A DNA stretch of 64,000 bases. It comes from Verrucomicrobiaceae bacterium UBA1938 (GTDB lineage: Bacteria > Verrucomicrobiota > Verrucomicrobiia > Verrucomicrobiales > Verrucomicrobiaceae). This document shows positions 16,901-25,351 of the stretch, piece after piece. The notes beneath the pieces were generated by a model. The model made no database searches. It saw nothing but the letters and a program-made list of their open reading frames with translations, and was not told the DNA's origin. The stretch's first letter is position 1, and the number at the start of each line of letters is the position of its first letter. The stretch covers positions 373,904-437,903 of the forward strand of contig DDFC01000032.1 of assembly GCA_002336895.1 (NCBI GenBank), given 5' to 3'. Made by a program: the position numbers and the translations under genes.

Positions 16901-17479
16901 TCACCCCGCAAACGCCCGCTCCACCACATCGCACAGCAGATGCCCGATCAGCAGATGGCACTCCTGCACACGCGCCGTGATGCCCGAAGGCGCCTTGAAA
17001 CTCAGAGTCGACTCCACCGCGCAGTCCGCTCCCTTCTCGCCCGTGAAGGCGATCGTCACGCACCCGCGCTTGTTCGCTGCCTGCAGTCCCAGCAGCACAT
17101 TCTTGCTCGTCCCGGAGGTGGAGATTCCGATCACCACATCCCCCGGCTGCGCCAGCGCTTCGATCTGCCTCGCAAACACCGTCTCGTAGCCAAAGTCATT
17201 GCTGTGTGCCGTCAGAATGGAAGTGTCCGTCGTCAGCGCCAGACCCGCCAGCGCCGGACGGTTGATGCGGTAGCGCACCACCAGCTCGGCGGCCAGATGT
17301 TGCGCATCAGCGGCGCTGCCACCGTTGCCAAAGAAGATGATCTTTTTGCCATCGCGCAGCGCCTTCAGCCAGGCCTCGGCCAGCGGTGCGATCTGCTCGC
17401 TCATCGCGCTCAGTCGGCCGATGGCGTCCTGGTGTTCGCTGAGATGGGTTTTGAAAAGAGAGGCGAAATCAGTGCTCAT
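16901..17479 (-). CDS. gmhA: sedoheptulose-7-phosphate isomerase
   Basis: A 192-residue SIS-domain protein of the GmhA/DiaA type. It would convert sedoheptulose 7-phosphate to D-glycero-D-manno-heptose 7-phosphate, the first step of ADP- or GDP-heptose synthesis for LPS core or surface glycans. FFGNGGSAADAQHLAAELV near residue 50, VVIGISTSGTSKNVL near 115 and the C-terminal QECHLLIGHLLCDVVE are diagnostic. Its start overlaps the stop of the heptose kinase gene (ATGA), supporting the pathway assignment. Confidence 0.92.
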   Translation of the reverse strand: MSTDFASLFKTHLSEHQDAIGRLSAMSEQIAPLAEAWLKALRDGKKIIFFGNGGSAADAQHLAAELVVRYRINRPALAGLALTTDTSILTAHSNDFGYETVFARQIEALAQPGDVVIGISTSGTSKNVLLGLQAANKRGCVTIAFTGEKGADCAVESTLSFKAPSGITARVQECHLLIGHLLCDVVERAFAG

Positions 17480-18474
17480 GGTTTGGATGAGAAGGCTGCC
17501 AGCAGTTCCTCTGGCGTCAGTGTCGCGGTGCCCAGTTTGCCCACCACGATGCCGCTGGCATGATTGGCGATGTCCGCAGAATCCTGCAGCGTGAATCCGG
17601 CGGCCAGCGCCAGCGTCAGCAGCGCGATGGCCGTGTCACCCGCGCCTGAGACGTCATAGACCTCACGTGCACGCGTCGGGATGTGGTGCGGTTCCTTGCC
17701 CCGTTCAAACAGCATCATGCCGTGTTCGCCCAGGGTCACCAGCACGCTGGCCACATTCCATTTCCCCAGCAGCACGCGCCCCACTTCCAGCAGCTCGGCG
17801 TTTTGCAGCGGCGGCCCCGGCAGCAGATGGTCTTCCAGTCCGGCGGCGGCAAACGCCTCCAGACGGTTTGGCTTCACCAGCGAAACCCCCGCCCATGGCA
17901 GCGGATTGCGTGGAGACGGATCCACCGTCACGATCAGCTTGTGCTCTGCGGCGATCTTCGCCACCAGCTCCATCAGCGGCGTGGTCACAAACCCTTTGCC
18001 GTAGTCTTCCAAAATGATCGCATCCAGATTCGGTGCCAGCTTGCGCAGCCGTTGCTCGATCTCCGCCAGCTCGCTGTCCGCCAGCGGCATCAGCTTCTCA
18101 CGGTCCACGCGCACGATCTGCTGCTGCCGTGCGGACACACGCGCCTTCGAGATCGTCGGCAGCGTCTCATGCACCAGCAGTGGCGCGGGGTCCACCTGGT
18201 CCTCGACCAGCAGCGTGCGCAGCTTGTCTGCCGCCATGTCCTTGCCCACACGGCCCATCAGGTGCGTGTTCGGCGAGAACGGCGAGATGTTGCGCGCCAC
18301 GTTGGCCGCACCACCGGGGTAAAACTCCTCCTTCGTCACCTCCACGATCGGTACCGGTGCCTCCGGCGAAATCCGGCGCACATGCCCCCAGATGAAATGG
18401 TCCAGCATCACGTCGCCAATGACGAGGATGCGGCACTTCGCCAGGTTTTCGAGGCAGTTGCGGGTGAAGGTCAT
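17476..18474 (-). CDS. rfaE1: D-glycero-beta-D-manno-heptose-7-phosphate kinase (RfaE1/HldE N-domain)
   Basis: A 332-residue PfkB-family kinase. ILVIGDVMLDHFIWG at the N-terminus, FYPGGAANVARNI near residue 53, ILEDYGKGF near 155 and the catalytic DVSGAGDTAIALLTLAL near 270 match RfaE domain I, which makes heptose 1,7-bisphosphate. The length stops at the kinase domain, so the nucleotidyltransferase half of fused HldE is absent and must be separate. Coupled upstream to the DAHP synthase gene by TAATG and downstream to gmhA by ATGA. Confidence 0.9.
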   Translation of the reverse strand: MTFTRNCLENLAKCRILVIGDVMLDHFIWGHVRRISPEAPVPIVEVTKEEFYPGGAANVARNISPFSPNTHLMGRVGKDMAADKLRTLLVEDQVDPAPLLVHETLPTISKARVSARQQQIVRVDREKLMPLADSELAEIEQRLRKLAPNLDAIILEDYGKGFVTTPLMELVAKIAAEHKLIVTVDPSPRNPLPWAGVSLVKPNRLEAFAAAGLEDHLLPGPPLQNAELLEVGRVLLGKWNVASVLVTLGEHGMMLFERGKEPHHIPTRAREVYDVSGAGDTAIALLTLALAAGFTLQDSADIANHASGIVVGKLGTATLTPEELLAAFSSKP

Positions 18475-19541
18475 TATTTGCGGCTGCGGCGTTCGCGTAC
18501 AGCGGAGGCCAGCTCCTCCAGCATCGTCTCCGTGGTTGCCCAGGACACACAGGCGTCCGTGATGCTCTGCCCGTAGGTCAGCGGCTGGCCCGGCTTGGTG
18601 TCCTGGCGGCCTTCCACCAGATGGCTCTCGATCATCACGCCCGTGATCGCCTTGCTTCCACCCGAGATCTGCTCGGCCAGCGAGGCGGAGGCAATCGGCT
18701 GCTTGCGGTAGTCCTTCAGGCTGTTGCCATGGCTGCAGTCCACCATCACGCTCGCAGGAAGCCCGCGTGCGGTCAGCTGGTCCGTCACCGTTTTGATGGC
18801 GGCGGCGTCAAAATTCGTGCCTCCCTTGCCACCGCGCAGGATCACGTGGCAGGCGTTGTTGCCCTTCGTGTTCACGATGGCGGCCACGCCGTCCTTCGTC
18901 ACAGAGAGGAAGCAGTGCTGCCCCTTGGCGGCCTCGATCGCGTCCAGCGCCACCTGAATGCCACCGTCCGTACCGTTCTTGAATCCCACCGGCATCGAAA
19001 GCCCGGACGCCAGCTGGCGGTGCACCTGGCTCTCCGTCGTGCGTGCGCCAATCGCTCCCCACGCCACCACGTCCGCAATGTACTGCGGCGTGATCACATC
19101 GAGAAACTCCGTCCCCGCCGGAATCCCGCGCTTCGTCAGCTTGATCAGCAGATCACGCGCGCCGCGCAGACCGGCATTAATGTCAAAGGTGCCATCCAGA
19201 TGCGGGTCATTGATGAAACCCTTCCAGCCCACAGTCGTGCGCGGCTTCTCAAAATACACGCGCATCACGATCTCCAGGTCCTTGCCGTACTTCTCGCGGG
19301 CCTGCACGATGTGCTGCCCGTATTCCAGCGCGGACTTCGTGTCATGGATCGAGCACGGGCCCACCACCACCAGCAGGCGGTCATCTTTCAGCGTCAGAAT
19401 CGCCTCCGCACGTTTACGGGATTCCTCAACAAACGCGGACTCCATCTCCCCAAGCCGAAACTCATGCATGAGCAGGGCTGGCTGGATCAGAGGAAGGATT
19501 TCGGCGACCCGAAGGTCATCAGTTGGATGCGACTGGCTCAC
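18474..19541 (-). CDS. aroG: 3-deoxy-7-phosphoheptulonate synthase (class I DAHP synthase)
   Basis: A 355-residue class I (AroF/G/H-type) DAHP synthase that condenses phosphoenolpyruvate with erythrose 4-phosphate at the start of the shikimate pathway. LLVVVGPCSIHDTKSAL near residue 55, YFEKPRTTVGWKGFINDP near 95, GARTTESQVHRQLASGL near 160 and MVDCSHGNSLKDY near 265 are conserved. The start is a GTG at 19541, giving the family N-terminus. Its stop overlaps the start of the heptose kinase gene, an unexpected coupling of aromatic and heptose pathways, although both draw on sugar phosphates. Confidence 0.93.
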   Translation of the reverse strand: MSQSHPTDDLRVAEILPLIQPALLMHEFRLGEMESAFVEESRKRAEAILTLKDDRLLVVVGPCSIHDTKSALEYGQHIVQAREKYGKDLEIVMRVYFEKPRTTVGWKGFINDPHLDGTFDINAGLRGARDLLIKLTKRGIPAGTEFLDVITPQYIADVVAWGAIGARTTESQVHRQLASGLSMPVGFKNGTDGGIQVALDAIEAAKGQHCFLSVTKDGVAAIVNTKGNNACHVILRGGKGGTNFDAAAIKTVTDQLTARGLPASVMVDCSHGNSLKDYRKQPIASASLAEQISGGSKAITGVMIESHLVEGRQDTKPGQPLTYGQSITDACVSWATTETMLEELASAVRERRSRK

Positions 19542-19867
19542 GGCAAATAGGGGGCAAAAAAGCGGGCATGCAGAATGGAGTCTTCTAGCCAGCTAGGAAA
19601 CCGAAAGTTGAAGGAAGATGTGAAATACCATCCCCTCGACAAGCTGCCGCCATTGGTGCCTGGGACTCGGGCAACATGACAGATCGCCGGAAAGCTGGAG
19701 CGAACGCTGGATCAGGCATGAGCGGCCAGGGGTGGGTTGCCACGCATAGCAAATATGCCAATTACGGAAATTTTGCATGAACCGAAAGCTTTGGCAAAAC
19801 TTAATATCAATTTACCTTTTGCTGAATCCGACACAAAAAAACACCTTTAAACTCGCTCAAAAACGCA
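19542..19867. other. intergenic region upstream of aroG, promoter likely
   Basis: About 326 bases between the tsf terminator and the aroG start, with an A/T-rich part at 19780-19866 that contrasts with the GC-rich surroundings. A transcription start for the aroG-rfaE1-gmhA unit (minus strand) is expected here. On the minus strand a weak TTGTGT, 16 bases, TAAATT pair could be a promoter, but the match is poor. No tRNA or riboswitch was recognised. Confidence 0.35.
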
Positions 19868-19896
19868 AAAAAGGCGGCCGTTTCCGACCGCCTTTC
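19868..19896 (-). terminator. rho-independent terminator of rpsB-tsf
   Basis: Arms AAAGGCGG (19871-19878) and CCGCCTTT (19889-19896) form an 8-bp stem; read on the minus strand it is followed by a run of six T (TTTTTT). It begins 26 bases past the tsf stop codon, so it most likely ends the rpsB-tsf transcript. Confidence 0.85.
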
Positions 19897-19921
19897 ATGT
19901 GATTTTCTAGAGCCTGATGGA

Positions 19922-20518
19922 TTAGATGTCCTCACCCACGGCGTAACGCACAAAGCGACGCACGATGAGGTTTTCACCCAGTTCGGTAATCTTGCCCTTG
20001 ATCAGGTTCGCGATGGTAAGATCGGGATCCTTGATGAAAGCCTGCTCCAGGAGGCAGTTGTCTGCGTAGAACTTCTCCATTTTGCCATCAACGATCTTGT
20101 CCACGATGTTCGCGGGCTTGCCCTTGACCAGCTCAGCGCCGATCTCGCGTTCCTTGGCGATGAGATCCGCTGGGATGTCTTCGCGCTGCAGGTAGCGTGG
20201 GTTGGCTGCAGCAATGTGCAGGGAAATGTCCTTCACCAGCGCCTGGAAGTTTTCGTTGCGAGCGACGAAGTCGGTTTCGCAATTCACTTCGATAAGCACG
20301 CCAATGCGGCCTGCCATGTGGATGTAGGAGGCGATGATGCCTTCCTTCGTCTGGCGGTCGGCCTTCTTCTCGGCCTTGATGGTGCCGCTCTTGCGGAGGA
20401 TGGTTTCTGCCTTCTCCAGGTCGCCACCGGCTTCCGTGAGGGCTTTTTTGCATTCCATCATGCCTGCGTTGGTCTTTTCACGCAGGGTCATGACGAGTTT
20501 GGCGGAGATTTCAGCCAT
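19922..20518 (-). CDS. tsf: translation elongation factor Ts
   Basis: A 198-residue EF-Ts, the nucleotide exchange factor for EF-Tu. The N-terminal UBA-like part with LREKTNAGMMECKKALTEA and the core stretch VNCETDFVARNENFQALVKD near residue 80 are diagnostic. It is of the short type lacking the full second half found in the roughly 280-residue E. coli protein, as in several other bacterial lineages. The start is the second in-frame ATG (MAEISAKLV), matching the family N-terminus; the frame opens 12 bases earlier. It follows rpsB with a 27-base gap and is closed by a terminator. Confidence 0.96.
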   Translation of the reverse strand: MAEISAKLVMTLREKTNAGMMECKKALTEAGGDLEKAETILRKSGTIKAEKKADRQTKEGIIASYIHMAGRIGVLIEVNCETDFVARNENFQALVKDISLHIAAANPRYLQREDIPADLIAKEREIGAELVKGKPANIVDKIVDGKMEKFYADNCLLEQAFIKDPDLTIANLIKGKITELGENLIVRRFVRYAVGEDI

Positions 20519-20545
20519 GGTTTTAATCAATTGGGGGTGAAAGGG

Positions 20546-21238
20546 TTACTTCTTGGCTTCGGCGGTCGCCACGATCACGGGGTCGATCAGCTTCTGCAGG
20601 ATGATGCGGATGGAGCGGATGGCGTCGTCGTTGGCGGCGATCGGGTAGTCGATGATGTTCGGGTCGGCGTTCGTGTCCACGAGGGCCACGATCGGGATGT
20701 TCAGACGGCGGGCTTCGTGCACGGCGATGTGCTCACGGGCGGAGTCAACGATCACCACAGCGTCAGGGGTGCGGCCCATGTGGCGGATGCCACGCAGGTT
20801 GCGCTCCAGCTTGATGCGCTCGCGGTTCAGGCCGGCCAGCTCCTTCTTGGACATGAGCTTGAACTCGGGCTTGTTCTCGATGTCTTCGAGGTAGTTGAGA
20901 CGGGCGATGCTCTTCTTGATCGTCTCCATGTTGGTGAGCGTGCCGCCCAGCCAGCGATGGTTGACGTAGAACTGGCCACAGGCTTCGGAGGCCTGCTTCA
21001 CGGCTTCCTGGGCCTGGCGTTTGCAGCCCACGAAAAGGATCTTTTTGCCGCGGCGGGCGAGGTCGGCCAGGAAGTCGGCGGCCTTGTCGATCTGCTTGAC
21101 GGTTTCCTCGATGTTGAGGATGTGAATCTGGTTCTTGGTGCCCATGATGAAGCCTTTCATCTTGGGGTTCCAGCGCTTGGTCTGATGTCCGAAGTGGACG
21201 CCGGCTTCGACGAGCTCGGCAAGGATCTGTGTTGACAT
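20546..21238 (-). CDS. rpsB: 30S ribosomal protein S2
   Basis: A 230-residue ribosomal protein S2. LVEAGVHFGHQTKRWNPKM at the N-terminus, VNHRWLGGTLTN near residue 90 and the C-terminal IVALVDTNADPNIIDYPI near 180 are canonical. It is followed by tsf, the usual bacterial arrangement. No good Shine-Dalgarno precedes the ATG; instead two hairpins lie 30-70 bases upstream, which may regulate translation. Confidence 0.97.
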   Translation of the reverse strand: MSTQILAELVEAGVHFGHQTKRWNPKMKGFIMGTKNQIHILNIEETVKQIDKAADFLADLARRGKKILFVGCKRQAQEAVKQASEACGQFYVNHRWLGGTLTNMETIKKSIARLNYLEDIENKPEFKLMSKKELAGLNRERIKLERNLRGIRHMGRTPDAVVIVDSAREHIAVHEARRLNIPIVALVDTNADPNIIDYPIAANDDAIRSIRIILQKLIDPVIVATAEAKK

Positions 21239-21269
21239 GTGTAGGGTATCTGACGCCAGTTCTTCCGCA

Positions 21270-21304
21270 CGTTTTGGGTCACAAAACGCTCAGCTTGAGG
21301 CTGA
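21270..21304 (-). promoter_or_regulatory. tandem hairpins in the rpsB leader
   Basis: Two adjacent perfect stems: CGTTTTG/CAAAACG with a 5-base loop (21270-21288) and TCAGC/GCTGA with a 5-base loop (21290-21304). They lie 32-66 bases upstream of the rpsB ATG. Ribosomal protein S2 represses its own mRNA in other bacteria; whether this leader does the same is inference. Confidence 0.4.
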
Positions 21305-21471
21305 TCCGGTCGAACGGGCTAAGTGTTAAAACCCTTTGGCCTGACCAACGTGGCCCGGCAAAAGGGGCGCGATGTTACCGGCATAGCCTCGTACGGCAAG
21401 CGGTTTTTCTCCCTCAGAATCGTCACACACCGTCAGAAGCATCCTGCAAGTTGCTCAGAACAGCGCCTTCG

Positions 21472-23484
21472 TCAGCGGCTGGCGTTTCGGGACCGAAAGT
21501 CCTTCATCCTGCGCTCGGCTTCGGCGATCTGCTCCGCGCTGAGCTCTTTTTGCATCACCTTGACGCTGCCTATCGCATCTTCATCTTCCTGCGCGGCAGC
21601 CAGGAGAAACCACTTCAGCGCCTCCACCGCATCCAGTGGAGCTCCGTCGTCCCCGCTCAACACGCGACCCAGATCATACTGCGCCCGGACATCGCCCTGC
21701 TCCGCCGCCTTGCGCAGCCAGTCCGCCCCCTCTTCCACATTTCTATCCCTGCCCGTGCCCGTCAGGCAGGCGATGCCCAGATCATGCTGAGCCATGGCAT
21801 ACCCCTGACGCGCGGCCAGACCGTAAAGCATGACCGCCAGCGCCGCATCCTTCTTCACCCCTTCGCCCCGCATGTAGCGCCGCCCCAGGCTGTGCTGCGC
21901 CTTGGCATATCCCTGCGAAGCCGCCTTGCCAAACCACTCCGCTGCCAGTGCGGCATCTTTTGGCACCCCGTTGCCGTCACGATAGCACACCCCCATGAAA
22001 TACTGAGCCGTCGCGGAGTTGCGCTCCGCTGCTCTGCGGTACCATGTCACACCCTCTCTGGCATTTTTAGCCACCCCCTCGCCATACATGAATGCGTCTC
22101 CCAGGCTGAGCTGAGCATGGGTCTGGTTTTGCTCAGCTGCTTTGCGGTACCACTCCGCCGCAGCCACAAGATCCTTGTCCACGCCGCGTCCCTCTGCATG
22201 CAGCTGACCCAGCCAGCACTGTGCATCAGCGTCATTCTGTGCGGCGGCTTTGCGCAGCCATGCCACACCTTCCGGCAAGTCCTGGACCTCAGTCCTTCCA
22301 CAGAGCAGTCCGCCAAGCTCCCTCTCTGCAGGGCCATAGCCCTGCTTCGCAGCTTTGCGCAGCCAGCGTAGTCCACTTTCTGAGTCCTTCTTGACGCCCT
22401 CCCCTTCCCACAAAACACGGCCGAGCTCCAGCTGGGCCGCGGCATCTCCCTGCTCCGCTGCCGCCTGGTACCACCTCAGTTTCGCCGCCCCTTGGTCCTT
22501 CGTCGCATTTCCGCCTTCTTCCACCGCCTTATCAAACCACCGCCTGGCCTCGGCCACATCCTTTGGCACACCTAGGCCCAGCAGGGAAGCCCGCGCCATC
22601 TCATAATAGGCCGGGGGATACCCCTCGTCGGCGGCAGCACGCATCCATTTCAGTCCCTCTGCATCATCTTTTTTCACCCCCGTTCCTGCAAAATACACAC
22701 GCCCAAGCGCCAGCTGGCTGGCCGCATCCCCCTGCTTTGCCGCCGAGAGGTACCACCTTGCAGCTTGCGCTGCATCCTTCGTCACACCATTTCCCGTGCT
22801 GTAGGCCCCGCCCAGAACGACCTGGGACAATACATCCCCCTGCTCAGCTGCGGCATGATGCCACCTCAGCGCTTCTTGTGTCATCCCCCCGCCGCCAGAA
22901 GCAGCCATCAGCCCCCACTTCATCGCCTCATGCGCGTCTTCTTGCACTCCGACACCTTTCAGATAGGCCAGCGCGAGGTCAAACTGCGCCGCCGTATCTC
23001 CCTGCTTCGCAGCTGCTTGCAGCCACTTCAGTGCTCCCGAGGCATCTTTCGCCGCGCCACCAGAGCCCTCGCCCAGGCGCTGCCCCAGCACACGCTGCGC
23101 CACAACATGTCCGTTTTCCGCCAGCCTTCGCACCTCAGACAACGGCGTCTTCGCCGTCACCACCACTTGGGTGACGGCCAGCTTCTTCACTGTCGTTCCC
23201 TCCGCCGACTGAGACTCTGTTCCGACCACGCCCCGGGTCTGTTCGGCTCTGGCTTCAGGCACAAAAATGCCAGATGGCACCTCTGGAATGCGCTTGGGTA
23301 CCGGCGGTAGAACCAACGGCGGCTTAAGTGCTGGATCCGGCCCGGGATTGAACGATGGCAAGAGCTTCTCCGGCGGCGGACTTTGTCCCAGAGCCAGCAT
23401 CGCACTGGCAAACCCGACTCCCCACACGACCCACGTGGCAGTCTTTCGCAGCCACACATCTGGCCACAGCCGCCTGAACCTCAT
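21472..23484 (-). CDS. exported Sel1-like repeat protein
   Basis: A 670-residue protein made almost entirely of Sel1-like repeats from about residue 135 onward, each a 36-residue helix pair of the form A-x-LG-x-x-Y-x-x-G-x-GV-x-KD-x-x-x-A-x-x-W-x-x-KAAxQG; about 14 units can be counted. The N-terminus has a signal sequence (TATWVVWGVGFASAMLALGQS) followed by a proline-rich linker. Sel1 proteins are protein-interaction scaffolds, often periplasmic. The start at 23484 has AGAAGG upstream and gives a normal signal peptide; an ATG at 23577 would add 31 residues. The specific partner is unknown. Confidence 0.82.
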   Translation of the reverse strand: MRFRRLWPDVWLRKTATWVVWGVGFASAMLALGQSPPPEKLLPSFNPGPDPALKPPLVLPPVPKRIPEVPSGIFVPEARAEQTRGVVGTESQSAEGTTVKKLAVTQVVVTAKTPLSEVRRLAENGHVVAQRVLGQRLGEGSGGAAKDASGALKWLQAAAKQGDTAAQFDLALAYLKGVGVQEDAHEAMKWGLMAASGGGGMTQEALRWHHAAAEQGDVLSQVVLGGAYSTGNGVTKDAAQAARWYLSAAKQGDAASQLALGRVYFAGTGVKKDDAEGLKWMRAAADEGYPPAYYEMARASLLGLGVPKDVAEARRWFDKAVEEGGNATKDQGAAKLRWYQAAAEQGDAAAQLELGRVLWEGEGVKKDSESGLRWLRKAAKQGYGPAERELGGLLCGRTEVQDLPEGVAWLRKAAAQNDADAQCWLGQLHAEGRGVDKDLVAAAEWYRKAAEQNQTHAQLSLGDAFMYGEGVAKNAREGVTWYRRAAERNSATAQYFMGVCYRDGNGVPKDAALAAEWFGKAASQGYAKAQHSLGRRYMRGEGVKKDAALAVMLYGLAARQGYAMAQHDLGIACLTGTGRDRNVEEGADWLRKAAEQGDVRAQYDLGRVLSGDDGAPLDAVEALKWFLLAAAQEDEDAIGSVKVMQKELSAEQIAEAERRMKDFRSRNASR

Positions 23485-23577
23485 CACGCCTTCTACCGAT
23501 GGGAACTTCTTTTTCCTGCAACCGAGAAAGGAAAATGCTTCACCTTCACCGACGAGCCAGGTCTTGAGAGAGTTCAT

Positions 23578-23829
23578 AGGTTTCTGCTTTCAGCAGAGCA
23601 CGCAGAAAGCGAATGTCACTTCAGAATTCCAATGTTGTTCATGACGAATTCCGCCTCATCAAGATGAACTATGTAACCAAATAAAAACGTATATGTTTTT
23701 AATTATGTTAAAAACTAGGTTTAAGATTGCATGAAATAACGCTTATACTTTGCCCCATGACCGGCATGGAACCGAGTCGTGCGGGCCGTCAAACGTCGAG
23801 CCCATTCTGGCTGGGAAAGCAGCCAAGTA
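23578..23829. other. A/T-rich intergenic region with palindrome
   Basis: This gap upstream of the Sel1 gene and downstream of the pseudouridine synthase gene is strikingly A/T-rich between 23660 and 23750. It contains the inverted repeat AAAAAC-GTATAT-GTTTTT at 23683-23700, which could be a terminator for the pseudouridine synthase or an operator for the Sel1 gene. No coding frame is supported. Confidence 0.45.
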
Positions 23830-24696
23830 TCACACCAGCTTGGCCAGGGGGTCCGGCAGGGGCAGTACGAAGTCCATTGGCTTCCCGCTCATGGGGTGGG
23901 TGAAATGGAGTTCGCTGGAGTGCAGGGCCAGGCGTTTGGCGGGGTCTGTGGTGGCTCCGTAGGGCTTGTCTCCCACGATGGGGTGGCCCATGTCGGAGAG
24001 GTGGACGCGGATCTGGTGCCTGCGGCCGGTCTCCAGCTTCAGTTCCACCAAGGTGGTGTTCTGGGTGCGTTTGAGCACCTTGAAATGGGTGATGGCCTCG
24101 CGCGTATCTTCATCGGGTGGCACGCTGCGGACGCGAAGGGAAAACTCCTCATTGAGGTGGCAGCGCAGGGTGCCGGAGTCACGTTTGATAATCCCTTCAG
24201 CCACAGCAAGATAGGTTTTGTCAAACTGGTGCCAGTTCCGCTGCAGGATGCGCTTGAAGGGCTCAGTCTTGGCAAAGACGATGAGGCCCGAGGTGTCCCG
24301 GTCCAGACGGTGGACGATCCAGACGCGATTGCGTGCATCCGTGGCACGCACGTGGTCTGTCAGCGCAGCGTAGGCAGTGCGGCCCTTGCCGGAATCCGTG
24401 GCCACGGTCAGCCACCCAGCCCCCTTGTCGAGCACGATGATGGCGTCGTCTTCGTAAACAATCTTGAGCCCGGCAGGCATGGGCGCGGCCTTCACACGCG
24501 GGGCGCGTTCGACTTTGATGGTGACTTTATCCCCGCTTTCCAGCGGGTGGTCGTGGCGCGTCACGGCGCGGGAATTGACCCGGACGCTGCCGTATTTCAG
24601 CCACTGCTTGATGCGCGTGCGCTTCACATCCGGCCAGCTTTCGAAAAGATATGGCAGGAGGGTGGTGGGAGCGTTGACGGTGCGGTTCTCGGACAT
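23830..24696 (-). CDS. RluA-family 23S rRNA/tRNA pseudouridine synthase
   Basis: A 288-residue pseudouridine synthase with an N-terminal S4-like RNA-binding part (RTRIKQWLKYGSVRVNSRAV) and the RluA catalytic domain. The catalytic aspartate sits in HRLDRDTSGLIVFAKT near residue 133; LETGRRHQIRVHLSDMGHPI near 225 and LALHSSELHFTHP near 255 complete the family pattern. Likely RluC/RluD-like, modifying rRNA uridines, but the target site cannot be assigned. ATG 24696 (MSENRTV) is chosen over the frame opening at 24711. Confidence 0.88.
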   Translation of the reverse strand: MSENRTVNAPTTLLPYLFESWPDVKRTRIKQWLKYGSVRVNSRAVTRHDHPLESGDKVTIKVERAPRVKAAPMPAGLKIVYEDDAIIVLDKGAGWLTVATDSGKGRTAYAALTDHVRATDARNRVWIVHRLDRDTSGLIVFAKTEPFKRILQRNWHQFDKTYLAVAEGIIKRDSGTLRCHLNEEFSLRVRSVPPDEDTREAITHFKVLKRTQNTTLVELKLETGRRHQIRVHLSDMGHPIVGDKPYGATTDPAKRLALHSSELHFTHPMSGKPMDFVLPLPDPLAKLV

Positions 24697-24775
24697 GGGA
24701 TGACATGCCACGGAAAAAAGATGCTGGCTAAGGAAAAGCGGGGTGGCACGTTGCAGATGGTCTCAAACGCGCGCC

Positions 24776-25351
24776 ATGCCCCAGCTTCGTCTCCCCTTGT
24801 ACACCACGCTGCTTTTTGCGGCATCCTCCGCCCTGGCTGCGGACTTTAAAAAGGACATCCAGCCCATTCTGGAGCGCAACTGCTACGAGTGCCACAGCGT
24901 GAAAACCGGGAAGAAGAAGGCAGGATTTGTCTTCGACGACCTGGAAACCTTCAAGCTCGACATCAAGGACAACGACGTGGCCCAGATCCGCCCGGGCAAG
25001 CCCGCCGAGAGCCATTTCCTCGAAATTCTCGTCAACAACGGCAAGAACCACATGCCGCCGGATGAGCAGCTCTCCACCTCGGACATCAAAAAGATCACCG
25101 AATGGATCTCTGAAGGGGCCAGCTTTGACAAAGATGCGCCCAAAATGACGCCCGTGGCGGCCAAGAAGTCGCTCCCGCCCATCATGAGCTGGACCAACAT
25201 GGAGGGCAAAAAGATCAAGGCTGGCTTTGTGCGTCTGGACGGAGACAATGTAGTGCTGCGCATGCCGCTGAATGCCGCCGAGGTGGCCTACCCGCTGGCC
25301 AAGCTCTCCGAGGAAAGCCAGAAGCAGGCCCGTGACTGCGCGGCCCCCTGA
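24776..25351 (+). CDS. exported c-type cytochrome domain protein with SHD1-like tail
   Basis: A 191-residue exported protein. After a signal sequence (YTTLLFAASSALA) comes a planctomycete-type cytochrome C domain with the haem motif CYECH near residue 37 and MPP near 93. The C-terminal 50 residues, WTNMEGKKIKAGFVRLDGD to VAYPLAKLSEESQKQA, look like an SHD1 domain, which is common in exported proteins of Planctomycetes and Verrucomicrobia. It probably works in the periplasm; its redox partner is unknown. Start is the internal ATG at 24776, since the upstream 11 residues precede the signal peptide. Divergent from the pseudouridine synthase. Confidence 0.78.
   Translation: MPQLRLPLYTTLLFAASSALAADFKKDIQPILERNCYECHSVKTGKKKAGFVFDDLETFKLDIKDNDVAQIRPGKPAESHFLEILVNNGKNHMPPDEQLSTSDIKKITEWISEGASFDKDAPKMTPVAAKKSLPPIMSWTNMEGKKIKAGFVRLDGDNVVLRMPLNAAEVAYPLAKLSEESQKQARDCAAP

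Noticed and set aside
19750..19765. Possible sigma-54 promoter TTGGCATATTTGCT before aroG on the minus strand
   Set aside because: The GG and GC elements are too close together to form a -24/-12 promoter.
19593..19778. 61-residue minus-strand frame upstream of aroG
   Set aside because: No motif, no plausible start signal and lies in a probable promoter region.
20216..21235. 339-residue plus-strand open frame opposite tsf and rpsB
   Set aside because: Both minus-strand genes are universally conserved; the antisense frame is a by-product.
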